Positions 1 through 8,617 of a DNA stretch of 64,000 nt are shown piece by piece. The notes beneath the pieces are model-generated. The model saw nothing but the letters and a program-made list of their open reading frames with translations. It did not search any database and was not told where the DNA came from. Each line of letters opens with the position of its first letter. Positions within the stretch are counted from its first letter, which is position 1. The position numbers were made by a program, and so were the translations under genes. This DNA is from Winogradskyella alexanderae (lineage in GTDB: Bacteria > Bacteroidota > Bacteroidia > Flavobacteriales > Flavobacteriaceae), in NCBI RefSeq assembly GCF_020166335.1, contig NZ_JAIUJR010000002.1:62001-126000 (forward strand). Direction: 5' to 3'.

Positions 1-129
1 GAATCAGCTAATGCTCTGGAAAATTACAGGAATTCAGAATTATTCGATGCGGTGTGGGCTATAACTAAACCCCTGTTTAATGCAAAACCCGAAGCTTGGA
101 GTGTTAATAAATTAGTGAGCTTAGATTGA
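1..129 (+). CDS. C-terminal end of an unidentified protein (partial)
   Basis: Frame 1 is open from the window edge to a TGA at 127-129 and gives 42 residues ending in VNKLVSLD. The composition looks coding (aromatics, a KPLFNAKPEAW stretch), and the frame ends 119 bp before gldF on the same strand. I do not recognise the family from this tail. Nothing else is visible between it and gldF. Confidence 0.6.
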   Translation, partial: ESANALENYRNSELFDAVWAITKPLFNAKPEAWSVNKLVSLD

Positions 130-248
130 CAAATCAACTTTTAAACCTAATTTTTATTATGATTGAGTTTAGAGTGTCAAAGTGGTAAAATAAAATTAAA
201 GATTACAACGTTGCAAATGCGATCGTTATTGATAGAACAAAAAATACA

Positions 249-971
249 ATGCTAGCAATACTAAAAAAGGAAATAAATATCTTCTTTGCTTCACCCATTG
301 GTTACCTTGTAATTGGTGTTTTTTTACTTTTGAATGGGCTATTCCTTTGGGTTTTTAAAGGAAGCTTTAATGTATTTGATGCTGGTGAGGCTAGTTTAGT
401 TTCGTTTTTTCAACTAGCACCTTGGATACTCATTTTCCTTGTACCTGCAGTAACAATGAGAACATTTAGCGATGAAAAAAAACAAGGCACGCTAGAACTT
501 TTAGTAACCAAACCTCTAACCTATTCTCAAATTGTTCTAGGCAAGTATTTTGGAGCACTTGTTTTAATACTATTAGCCGTAATACCAACGCTATTATACG
601 TCTATTCAATTTCTGAGTTGGGAAGTCCCAAAGGTAATATTGACCTTGGCAGTACGATTGGATCTTATATTGGATTACTTTTTTTAATAAGTGCTTATAC
701 TGCAATTGGTATTTTTTCTTCAACATTTTCCGACAATCAAATTGTAGCTTTTATCATTGCAGTCTTTATATGCTTCTTTTTCTATTTTGGTTTTGAGGGA
801 ATTTCAAACTATACGCCTTTTGGACATCTAATCTATCTAGAAAACATAGGCATGGCATCACATTACAATAGCATGAGCCGTGGCGTTATAGACACAAGAG
901 ACCTTATCTATTTTACAAGTATAACCATTGGGTTTTTGTTTTTTACTAAACTTAAAATAAAAACGCAATAG
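249..971 (+). CDS. gldF: GldF, gliding-motility ABC transporter permease
   Basis: This 240-residue integral membrane protein has about six hydrophobic segments and the ABC-2 permease pattern: an early TM, then an acidic/basic loop with FSDEKKQGTLELLVTKPL near residues 73-90, typical of the NosY/GldF family. It starts MLAILKKEINIFFASPIGY, a start characteristic of GldF. GldF pairs with GldG and the GldA ATPase in a transporter needed for gliding in Flavobacterium. gldG follows one gene later on the same strand, which supports the call. The start at 249 is the only ATG that keeps the first TM intact. Confidence 0.93.
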   Translation: MLAILKKEINIFFASPIGYLVIGVFLLLNGLFLWVFKGSFNVFDAGEASLVSFFQLAPWILIFLVPAVTMRTFSDEKKQGTLELLVTKPLTYSQIVLGKYFGALVLILLAVIPTLLYVYSISELGSPKGNIDLGSTIGSYIGLLFLISAYTAIGIFSSTFSDNQIVAFIIAVFICFFFYFGFEGISNYTPFGHLIYLENIGMASHYNSMSRGVIDTRDLIYFTSITIGFLFFTKLKIKTQ

Positions 972-973
972 CT

Positions 974-1483
974 ATGATAATAACGCCACTTTTGATCATT
1001 TTTATGCTATTAGTTTTTATCCTGCTGTTTGCGTTTTTTAATACAGTAGATAAAAGAAAATGGCTAACAGGTTTAATAAGCCTTGTGTTAACTCCCTTAA
1101 TTTATTTCTATGTCTTCTACCCTTTTGTGAATATTATTAGCAACTATCACCATCAAAAATATTTTAATAGCGAAGCATGGATTGAAAAACCAGCTTTGAG
1201 ATATGAGATGATTGACAATACCATATCAACTGACACCTTAATTGGGCTTTCGAAAGAAAAAACAGAAGCCTTATTGGGTAAATCTGAATGGCTATCTTGG
1301 GACGATGCGAATAAAATGCACGACGTAAATAGGTGGAACTATGGTATGGGAATAGAACCTGGTGCTTTTAACGATCAAAAGGAATGTGTTGAATTACAAT
1401 TTAAAAACAACAAATTGGTAGCGCTTAGACCCTATCAAGAAATTATAACCTTTGAAACCAAGGATGAAGAAAACGGCAATTAA
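974..1483 (+). CDS. Small membrane protein between gldF and gldG
   Basis: This 169-residue protein starts 2 bp after gldF and runs 20 bp into gldG, so it is translationally coupled to both. Two hydrophobic helices lie near residues 3-22 and 34-56. A soluble tail follows, with a GLSKEKTEALLG motif and then WNYGMGIEPG near residues 95-135. That spacing recalls the BamE/SmpA-like fold seen in many small envelope proteins, but this is an inference from pattern only. gldF and gldG are often directly adjacent, so the insertion suggests an accessory factor for the same transporter. Function unknown. Confidence 0.75.
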   Translation: MIITPLLIIFMLLVFILLFAFFNTVDKRKWLTGLISLVLTPLIYFYVFYPFVNIISNYHHQKYFNSEAWIEKPALRYEMIDNTISTDTLIGLSKEKTEALLGKSEWLSWDDANKMHDVNRWNYGMGIEPGAFNDQKECVELQFKNNKLVALRPYQEIITFETKDEENGN

Positions 1484-3125
1484 TATAACAGTTGTAATAC
1501 TTGGACTAATCTTAGTCAATGTGCTCTCTAGCAAAGTATATCAGCGATTTGATTTAACTAAAGACAACCGTTATACCTTATCGAAAACATCTGTGGAATT
1601 GGTTGAAGAATTGGATGCCCCAATTATAATTGACATGTTTTTAGAGGGTGATTTCCCTTCAGAATTTAGATTACTTCGAAATGAGACGAAACAGTTGTTA
1701 GAAGAGTTCAATTTAATTTCAGACAAAATACTTGTCAATTACATTAATCCAATAGAAGACGAAAACACTAGACAAAGAAATATAGAAGAACTTACAAAAT
1801 CGGGATTAGAACCTTATATAAACACCGATAACAGCACTGGTAAAGTAACGCAAGAAATTATTTTTCCCTGGGCATTTGCAAGTTACAAGGACAAAACTGT
1901 AAAAATTCCATTGTTGAAACGGAGTATTACTAAGAGTCTTCAGGAGCAGATTACAAATTCAATTCAATCGCTAGAATATGCATTTGCTGATGGTTTTAGT
2001 CAATTAACAAAACCTAAAAACAAAAATATTGCCGTTTTAAAAGGCAATGGTCAACTAAATGACTTATATATTGCAGATTTTCTTAAAACAGTCAAGCCCT
2101 ACTATAATCTGGCTCAATTTACGCTAGACAGTGTGTCCTCAAATCCTCAAGGTACCTTAGACAAACTAAAGTTATATGATCTCATTGTTGTGGCTAAACC
2201 AAGTGAAGCCTTTTCGGAAACAGAAAAACTCGTTCTGGACCAGTATATCTTAAATGGCGGTAAAAGTTTATGGCTCACGGAATCAGTAATTATGGACAAG
2301 GACAGTTTATACAATGCTACAAACTCAGGCGTATCGATTTTGCGCGATTTAAACTTAAATGACTTTTTCTTCAAATATGGTATCCGTGTTAATCCAAGCT
2401 TAGTCAAAGATTTGTTTTCTGCACCTATTATGTTAGCTATTGGTGAAGGTAGCAAGGCGCAACTTCAACCCATTCAATGGCAGTATTCACCATTGGCCAA
2501 GTCTAATTCTTCACATCCCATAACGAAAAATCTGAATCTGGTTAAATTTGATTTCGCTAGTCCAATAGACACTCTCAAAAATAACATTAAGAAAACCGTA
2601 TTATTAGTTAGTTCTCCTAATTCGAAGCTAGAAGGTGTACCAACCGAGATAGCGCTCTCCGAGGTAACTCAAAACCCAGATGTACAGTCTTATAGCCAGG
2701 GAAGCCAAAATCTGGCGGTATTGCTTGAAGGTCAATTTACTTCCGTTTATGATAAACGAATTTTACCGTTTAAAGTAAATAACTTTCAAAATGTGGGTAA
2801 ACCAACAAAAATGGTAGTAATATCTGATGGAGACGTAATTAAAAATAAAGTGGTACGAAATAGACCGCAAGAATTGGGATTTGACGAAGTAACAGGAAAA
2901 GCTTTTGGCAATAAAGAGTTTTTATTAAACACAGTAAATTATCTTTTGGACGATACTGGACTTATAAACATAAGAGCAAAAGAAATCGGAGTTGCTTTTT
3001 TGGATTCTGATAAGATTGGTGAAAATAAAGCAAAATGGCAACTCATGAATATTGTCTTACCCTTGGTTTTACTTGCCGCATTTGGATTTGGATTTAACTA
3101 CTTTAGAAGGAAACGATATGTCTAG
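1464..3125 (+). CDS. gldG: GldG, gliding-motility ABC transporter auxiliary protein
   Basis: The protein has 553 residues with an N-terminal TM (about 5-24), a large periplasmic ABC_transp_aux-type domain, and a C-terminal TM followed by RRKRYV. Its beginning, with YQRFDLTKDNRYTLSKTS soon after the first TM, is the typical GldG entry. The frame can be opened from a TTG at 1452, but the ATG at 1464, preceded by AGG and giving a clean MKKTAIN signal-anchor, is preferred. It overlaps the preceding small gene by 20 bp. Together with GldF it forms the membrane part of the gliding ABC system. Confidence 0.93.
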   Translation: MKKTAINITVVILGLILVNVLSSKVYQRFDLTKDNRYTLSKTSVELVEELDAPIIIDMFLEGDFPSEFRLLRNETKQLLEEFNLISDKILVNYINPIEDENTRQRNIEELTKSGLEPYINTDNSTGKVTQEIIFPWAFASYKDKTVKIPLLKRSITKSLQEQITNSIQSLEYAFADGFSQLTKPKNKNIAVLKGNGQLNDLYIADFLKTVKPYYNLAQFTLDSVSSNPQGTLDKLKLYDLIVVAKPSEAFSETEKLVLDQYILNGGKSLWLTESVIMDKDSLYNATNSGVSILRDLNLNDFFFKYGIRVNPSLVKDLFSAPIMLAIGEGSKAQLQPIQWQYSPLAKSNSSHPITKNLNLVKFDFASPIDTLKNNIKKTVLLVSSPNSKLEGVPTEIALSEVTQNPDVQSYSQGSQNLAVLLEGQFTSVYDKRILPFKVNNFQNVGKPTKMVVISDGDVIKNKVVRNRPQELGFDEVTGKAFGNKEFLLNTVNYLLDDTGLINIRAKEIGVAFLDSDKIGENKAKWQLMNIVLPLVLLAAFGFGFNYFRRKRYV

Positions 3126-3139
3126 ATATTGTTAATAAG

Positions 3140-3175
3140 TTTGTTTTATTAAACCCATCTATTAGGATATATTTG
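3140..3175 (+). promoter_or_regulatory. Candidate dnaN promoter
   Basis: A Bacteroidota -7 box TATATTTG (TAnnTTTG) lies at 3168-3175, with a TTTG at 3140-3143 as possible -33 element. The spacing of 24 bp is a little longer than usual. It sits in the 88-bp gap between gldG and dnaN, 38 bp before the dnaN ATG, implying that dnaN is transcribed separately from the gld genes. Confidence 0.45.
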
Positions 3176-3213
3176 TAGGACTCATTTATTAGATAAAATT
3201 CAAAATTGCATTC

Positions 3214-4332
3214 ATGAAATTTATAGTTTCAAGTACATATTTACTAAAACAACTTCAGGTTTTAGGTGGCGTAATAAATAACAGCAATACGTTACCCATT
3301 CTTGACAACTTTTTATTTGAATTAAACCAATCAAAATTAACGATTTCAGCAAGTGATTTAGAAACTACAATGTCTTCTACCATAGAGGTGGAAAGTGATT
3401 CTGAAGGTAGCATCGCCCTACCAGCTAGATTGTTGTTAGACACGTTAAAGACATTTCCTGAACAACCACTAACCTTTGTAGTAGAGGATAATAACACTGT
3501 AGAAATTAGCTCAAACCATGGTAAATATGCCTTAGCATATGCCGATGGAGCAGAGTTCCCAAATGCTGTTTCGGTAGAAGATGCAAGCAAGACTACAATT
3601 ATGGGAGATATACTTGCAACAGCAATTAGCAAAACTATTTTTGCCGCTGGAAATGACGATCTTAGACCAGTAATGAGCGGCGTGTTTTTTCAATTTTCAC
3701 AAGATAATTTAACATTCGTTGCGACAGATGCGCACAAACTTGTTAAATACACGAGAGCTGATGTTAGTGCTACAGAAACTGCAGAGTTCATAATGCCCAA
3801 GAAACCACTTAACCTTTTAAAAGGTATTCTGGCTGGTAGTGATGATGATGTTTTGGTAGAATACAACGATTCTAATGCAAGATTTACTTTTGAGAATTCA
3901 GTATTAATTTGCCGACTTATAGATGGCAAATATCCTAATTACGAGGCTGTAATTCCTAAGGAAAATCCTAATAAACTTATTATAGACCGTTTACAATTTT
4001 TAAATTCCGTTAGGCGTGTTAGTATTTTCTCAAATAAGACTACACATCAAATTCGTTTAAAAATTGCGGGAGCAGAGTTAAATATATCTGCAGAAGATAT
4101 AGATTACAGCAACAAGGCTGAAGAGCGCTTGAGTTGTGATTACCAAGGTGACGACATGCAGATTGGTTTCAACTCGCGTTTTTTAACTGAAATGATAAAT
4201 AACTTAAACTCTGATAACGTACAGTTAGAAATGAGTTTACCGAACAGAGCAGGTATTTTAACTCCAATTGATGGATTGGATGAAGGTGAGCACCTTACAA
4301 TGCTTGTAATGCCTGTGATGCTCAACAATTAA
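3214..4332 (+). CDS. dnaN: DNA polymerase III beta subunit (sliding clamp)
   Basis: The 372-residue length and sequence fit DnaN. It begins MKFIVSSTYLLKQLQ and carries clamp hallmarks: GGVINNSNTLPIL near residue 18, ASDLETTMSS near 45, and a final HLTMLVMPVMLNN that places the hydrophobic client-binding pocket residues at the C-terminus (canonical MPMR region, here MPVMLNN). The ring-shaped dimer tethers polymerase and other replication proteins to DNA. It has its own candidate promoter and a strong terminator, so it is a single-gene unit. The gldF-gldG-dnaN order is also seen in other flavobacteria. Confidence 0.97.
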   Translation: MKFIVSSTYLLKQLQVLGGVINNSNTLPILDNFLFELNQSKLTISASDLETTMSSTIEVESDSEGSIALPARLLLDTLKTFPEQPLTFVVEDNNTVEISSNHGKYALAYADGAEFPNAVSVEDASKTTIMGDILATAISKTIFAAGNDDLRPVMSGVFFQFSQDNLTFVATDAHKLVKYTRADVSATETAEFIMPKKPLNLLKGILAGSDDDVLVEYNDSNARFTFENSVLICRLIDGKYPNYEAVIPKENPNKLIIDRLQFLNSVRRVSIFSNKTTHQIRLKIAGAELNISAEDIDYSNKAEERLSCDYQGDDMQIGFNSRFLTEMINNLNSDNVQLEMSLPNRAGILTPIDGLDEGEHLTMLVMPVMLNN

Positions 4333-4380
4333 TCAGATATTGATTAATAGGTGTTAATTAAATTCGACTTGACTAGTCAT

Positions 4381-4416
4381 AAAAAAAGGCTCACAATTTG
4401 TGAGCCTTTTTTATTT
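4381..4416. terminator. Bidirectional terminator dnaN / DUF4870 gene
   Basis: Stem GGCTCACAA (4388-4396) pairs with TTGTGAGCC (4398-4406). It is flanked by an A-run on the left and a T-run on the right, so it can stop dnaN on the plus strand and the convergent DUF4870 gene on the minus strand. Confidence 0.9.
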
Positions 4417-4452
4417 CCATTTCTTAAGATACTGAATCAGATTCAGCTATAA

Positions 4453-4815
4453 CTAACTAACAAAATTAAGAGATAATGGATAGCTTGGTAATTCGCCATT
4501 ACTAGCCTTTATTGCATTGACAATAGGCATTATAAAAGCCAATATTCCTATTAAAATTAAAGTCAAAATTCCCAATCCAAAAACTAATATTAAAGGGATA
4601 CTAAGTATACAATAAATTATTATACTTAATTGAAAATTTATTATTGCTTTACCATGAGCATCCATGCCTTCAACATTCTCTTTTTGTGTTGCCCAAATAA
4701 TTAAGGGTACTATTAATCCACCAAAGCCAGTTATATAAGTTAGGAGCTGAGACAGGTGTGTAATCATAATTAGTTGATTATCCGTACGCTTTAAGGTATG
4801 ATAATTAGATTCCAT
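4453..4815 (-). CDS. DUF4870 family membrane protein
   Basis: The 120-residue protein has an N-terminal polar segment, then four hydrophobic segments. A first helix ends GFGGLIVPLIIWATQKE, and next comes AHGKAIINFQLS, the signature of the DUF4870 (Tic20-like) family. The biochemical role is unknown. It is the last minus-strand gene before the shared terminator and lies 57 bp downstream of the DUF2892 gene, so it may be read through from the RND operon, but the gap is large enough for a separate promoter. Confidence 0.85.
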   Translation of the reverse strand: MESNYHTLKRTDNQLIMITHLSQLLTYITGFGGLIVPLIIWATQKENVEGMDAHGKAIINFQLSIIIYCILSIPLILVFGLGILTLILIGILAFIMPIVNAIKASNGELPSYPLSLNFVS

Positions 4816-4872
4816 TTTTATTGATTTTACATTTATTGGACGAAAACCAAATCAAAATGTTACACTTTTTCC

Positions 4873-5058
4873 TTAATTTTTTATACCTAGTTTTTCTAAA
4901 ATAGTATCCATTAAACACCATTTTGTTAATGATGATTGTAGCAGATTTGCTCCTACAAAGGCTGTAAACCATAACCAATTTTGGTTTACATATATAGCTA
5001 AAATTAAGCTAATTAAAATAAATGTTCCTGCAATTCCTCTTACAATTCTATTTTTCAT
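4873..5058 (-). CDS. DUF2892 (YgaP-like) small membrane protein
   Basis: This 61-residue protein has two hydrophobic segments (about 8-25 and 28-45) with the family pattern KNRIVRGIAGTFILIS near the start and a conserved Cys in LTKWCLMDTIL. DUF2892 is the membrane portion of E. coli YgaP, where it is fused to a rhodanese, and it recurs beside sulfurtransferases. Here it follows the P-II-like gene by 11 bp at the end of the RND operon, which adds a sulfur link to that pump. Confidence 0.85.
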   Translation of the reverse strand: MKNRIVRGIAGTFILISLILAIYVNQNWLWFTAFVGANLLQSSLTKWCLMDTILEKLGIKN

Positions 5059-5069
5059 AATTCGTTTTA

Positions 5070-5375
5070 TTAAATATATTTTTCAATAGGTAATACAATT
5101 CCCCTTATAGGATTGTTTGTTTCAATATTTGAATTAAATTCTGCAATCAAATGAAATAAACGCTCTATCTGTTCTTGTTCCGTAAACGAAAAAAACATAT
5201 GCGATTCACTTGCGCCTTTAATACTTGGAAACCAACTTGATGTTGCTAATAGGTTAGGTGAACTTTTGTAGCCATCAATATCCGAAGTACTAAAACTCTC
5301 GATATCGGCATTTTTAAATAATTTTAAAACCTCATTTTGAAACTCCTCCACGGCTGTTACAATGACTAATTTCAT
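5070..5375 (-). CDS. P-II-like small protein of an RND operon
   Basis: The 101-residue protein starts MKLVIVTAVEEFQNEVLKLF and ends with a VLPIEKYI strand, fitting a ferredoxin-like P-II/DUF3240-type fold. Proteins of this type accompany heavy-metal RND pumps. It lies 9 bp downstream of the RND permease and 11 bp upstream of the DUF2892 gene, clearly one transcript. The canonical P-II T-loop and nucleotide motifs are not visible, so a classical nitrogen-sensing role is unlikely. A ligand-sensing or pump-modulating role is inference. Confidence 0.7.
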   Translation of the reverse strand: MKLVIVTAVEEFQNEVLKLFKNADIESFSTSDIDGYKSSPNLLATSSWFPSIKGASESHMFFSFTEQEQIERLFHLIAEFNSNIETNNPIRGIVLPIEKYI

Positions 5376-5384
5376 TTGCTTTCT

Positions 5385-8300
5385 TTATTTATAATTTTTT
5401 CGTTCTATCATATAGTACACTAATGGTACGACTAATAGTGTTAAGAATGTTGATACAATAGTTCCTCCCATAAGTGAAATGGCCAGACCTTGAAAAATAG
5501 GATCGAACAAGATTACGAATGCACCTATGACTACGGTGCCTGCTGTCAACAAAATTGGAGTTGTCCTTACGGCGCCAGCTTCGATTACAGCTTGTTTTAA
5601 CGGCACCCCTTCATCTAACCTTAGATTTACAAAGTCTATAAGAAGTACCGAATTACGTACCATGATTCCTGCTAAAGCAATCATCCCAATAAATGATGTT
5701 GCCGTGAAAAAGGCGCCAAGCATCCAATGACCTAGTACAATACCCACTAAGGAGAGCGGTATAGCGACCATCATAACTACAGGTGCTTTAAAATTTTGAA
5801 ACCAGCCTACAATTAGTATATAGATGATAATTATAACACCTAAGAAGGCAATACCAAGATCTCTAAAAACTTCAAGGGTAATTTGCCATTCGCCATCCCA
5901 TTTTACAGTATAGTCGTCTTCAAATTCGGGTTGTTTAATGTACAACTCATCCATGCTATAGCCTTTTGGCAAATCAATTCCCTGTAATTTATCAGACATA
6001 CCTAAAATAGCATAAACGGGACTTTCCAACTCGCCAGCCATATCTGCCAAAACATAAACTACGCGTTTTTGGTTTTTACGGTAGATACTCTTAGGTTTTA
6101 TGCCCTCTTCAATAGTTACCAAATCTACAATGGGCACTAAATGGCCATACTCAGATTTAACCTTTAAGTTAGCGATCTCACTAATGGTAGATTTTTCACT
6201 TTCGTCTAATGCTAAAACCAATCCTACTTGATTTGAAGCATCTTCATCATACAAATTTGTAACGGGTCTGTTAGATAATGCCAAATTCATGGTATAAGCA
6301 ATTTGTTGTGGTGCTACACCATTTAGCATTGCTTTTTCTTTATCTATTTTAAAGTTGAACTCTTTTTGATCGGCTTCAACCATCCAATCTATGTCTACAA
6401 CATCCACAGTACGCTTTAGTATTTCCTGTACAGAATCTGCAATGCGTATTTGATCATCATAATCTGGACCATAGACTTCCGCCACAATGGTAGATAATAC
6501 AGGTGGTCCTGGTGGCACCTCAACTAATTTTACATTTGCATTGTATTTTGAAGCAATCTCTTGAATATCTGGTCTTAATAATTTAGCAATATCATGACTC
6601 TGTGCAGATCTATCATGTTTATCGGTTAGATTTACCTGAATGTCTGCCATATTACTTCCTCCACGTAAATCATAATGACGCACCAACCCATTAAAGGTTA
6701 TGGGAGCAGATGTACCTACATAACTTTGATAGTCAACCACTTCTGGTCTTGAAGCAAGGTACTGCCCGATTTCTTTTGCAACTAAAGCCGTCCGTTCCAA
6801 GGTCGTACCTTCTGGCATATCAATGACCACCTGAAATTCATTCTTGTTATCAAAAGGTAACATTTTCACAGCCACAGTTTTTGTAAAGAACAAACCAACA
6901 GAAGCAATTAACATTAAGAAGGTCACACCAAGAAATAACCAACGCTTAGTTTTGTTTTCAATAAGTGGTGTTTCAAATTTTGAATATATCTTAAATATTC
7001 TAGTATCTGAAATTCCTGAAGTTTCATCCTCTAAAGACGTATCTGCCTTCTTATCCTTTTCTCTCAAGAAAATATAGCCCAAATAAGGCGTTATGGTTAA
7101 TGCAACAAACAACGATAATAACATGGCTATCGAAGCTCCAATTGGCATAGGACTCATGTAAGGCCCCATTAAACCAGACACAAAAGCCATAGGCAAAACC
7201 GATGCAATAACGGTAAATGTTGCTAAAATAGTTGGGTTGCCAACTTCATTTATCGCGTATAACGCAGCTTGCTTAAATGGTAGCCTTTTCATCTTAAAAT
7301 GCCTGTGCATATTTTCGGCAATTATGATTGAATCATCTACAACAATTCCAGTGACAAATACCAAAGCAAAAAGTGTAATACGGTTCAACGTATAATCAAG
7401 CAAGTAATAACTTAGCAAGGTCAGGGCAAATGTGATTGGTACGGATAGAAATACGACTAATCCACCTCGCCAACCCATAGCCAACATTACCACAATGGTT
7501 ACGGCTATAATTGCTCCAATTAGGTGCATTAGTAATTCTGACACCTTTTGCGATGCTGTTTCACCGTAATTACGTGTAATCTCAACGTGAACGTCATCAG
7601 GAATTAATGTAGTTCTTAAACGCTCTACTTTGTTGATGATAATATCGGAGATTTTCATAGCATCAGCACCTTTACGCTTTGCTACAGAAATGGTCACTGC
7701 CGGATATTCGGATTTGTAATCATTACTTTTTTCACTTGCAGCGCCAAATCCAAGACTCACATAATTCACTGGTACTTGAGGACCATCTAGAACTGTAGCT
7801 ACTTGTCTTAAGTAAACTGGCTGATTTTTAAAGACACCAACCACCAAGTTTTCGACATCTTCTTTCGTTTGAAGAAATTCACCTGTTTTTACTAAAAATT
7901 CAATGTCATTTCTGTCAAAAGAACCGGAATTTAATTGTTGGTTGTTGGCCTCGATCATTCGCGCAACAGACAAGAAGTCTAACTCGCTTGAGGCTAACTT
8001 ATTCTTGTCCAAAACTACACGAAGTTCCCTGTTTCTACCACCTATCTTTTTTGTTGCTGCAACATCGTTAACTTTTTCAATTTCGTCCGTCAATTCTTGA
8101 GCTATTTGCTTTAGTTGATAGTCATCATAATTCTCGCTCCATAAGGTTAAACCAAGGATTGGCACATCATCTATAGCACGTGTTTTGACCAAAGGAAAAG
8201 TGACACCTTGTGGCATTTGGTCCATATGCTTGTTGATCTCATTATATAATTTCACAAAAGAGCGTTCAATGTCTTCACCAACATAAAACTGAACAATCAC

Positions 8301-8585
8301 CATTCCTTGCTCTTGCATAGATGTTGAATATACGTACTCAACTCCTTTAATGTTAGAAATGAGTTTTTCTAATGGTTTAATAACTCTAGACTCAACCTCT
8401 GTTGGACTTGCACCCGGATAACCTACAAAAATATCTGCTATTGGGACATCAATTTGGGGTTCTTCTTCACGTGGAATTAAAAACGAACTATACACTCCAA
8501 TGACCATAAAGACAATCATTAAGAGCACAGTTAATTTAGAACTTATAAAGCCTTTGGCTATTTTTCCTGCTAAACCTTCTTTCAT
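5385..8585 (-). CDS. RND efflux permease (AcrB/CzcA superfamily)
   Basis: The 1066-residue length fits a full RND permease with two repeats of one TM, a large periplasmic loop and five more TMs. The N-terminus has VPIADIFVGYPGASPTEVES, typical of the porter domain. The proton-relay helix TM4 reads GIVVDDSIIIAEN, with the paired Asp expected in drug-type pumps rather than the metal-type DFG. Each trimer would drive substrates from periplasm or inner membrane through the TolC partner. It follows the adaptor by 32 bp. The promoter upstream of tolC carries the sulfur-regulon dyad, so the substrate may be a reactive sulfur by-product or a modified thiol; that is inference. Confidence 0.92.
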   Translation of the reverse strand: MKEGLAGKIAKGFISSKLTVLLMIVFMVIGVYSSFLIPREEEPQIDVPIADIFVGYPGASPTEVESRVIKPLEKLISNIKGVEYVYSTSMQEQGMVIVQFYVGEDIERSFVKLYNEINKHMDQMPQGVTFPLVKTRAIDDVPILGLTLWSENYDDYQLKQIAQELTDEIEKVNDVAATKKIGGRNRELRVVLDKNKLASSELDFLSVARMIEANNQQLNSGSFDRNDIEFLVKTGEFLQTKEDVENLVVGVFKNQPVYLRQVATVLDGPQVPVNYVSLGFGAASEKSNDYKSEYPAVTISVAKRKGADAMKISDIIINKVERLRTTLIPDDVHVEITRNYGETASQKVSELLMHLIGAIIAVTIVVMLAMGWRGGLVVFLSVPITFALTLLSYYLLDYTLNRITLFALVFVTGIVVDDSIIIAENMHRHFKMKRLPFKQAALYAINEVGNPTILATFTVIASVLPMAFVSGLMGPYMSPMPIGASIAMLLSLFVALTITPYLGYIFLREKDKKADTSLEDETSGISDTRIFKIYSKFETPLIENKTKRWLFLGVTFLMLIASVGLFFTKTVAVKMLPFDNKNEFQVVIDMPEGTTLERTALVAKEIGQYLASRPEVVDYQSYVGTSAPITFNGLVRHYDLRGGSNMADIQVNLTDKHDRSAQSHDIAKLLRPDIQEIASKYNANVKLVEVPPGPPVLSTIVAEVYGPDYDDQIRIADSVQEILKRTVDVVDIDWMVEADQKEFNFKIDKEKAMLNGVAPQQIAYTMNLALSNRPVTNLYDEDASNQVGLVLALDESEKSTISEIANLKVKSEYGHLVPIVDLVTIEEGIKPKSIYRKNQKRVVYVLADMAGELESPVYAILGMSDKLQGIDLPKGYSMDELYIKQPEFEDDYTVKWDGEWQITLEVFRDLGIAFLGVIIIIYILIVGWFQNFKAPVVMMVAIPLSLVGIVLGHWMLGAFFTATSFIGMIALAGIMVRNSVLLIDFVNLRLDEGVPLKQAVIEAGAVRTTPILLTAGTVVIGAFVILFDPIFQGLAISLMGGTIVSTFLTLLVVPLVYYMIERKNYK

Positions 8586-8617
8586 TTTCCTTAATTTAAA
8601 TTAGCTACTTAAAACGA

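Noticed and set aside
5385..8585. Reading the RND permease as a heavy-metal (CzcA-type) pump because of the P-II-like neighbour
   Set aside because: The TM4 relay has the VDD pattern of drug-type pumps, and the promoter belongs to the sulfur block; a metal substrate is not supported by the sequence.
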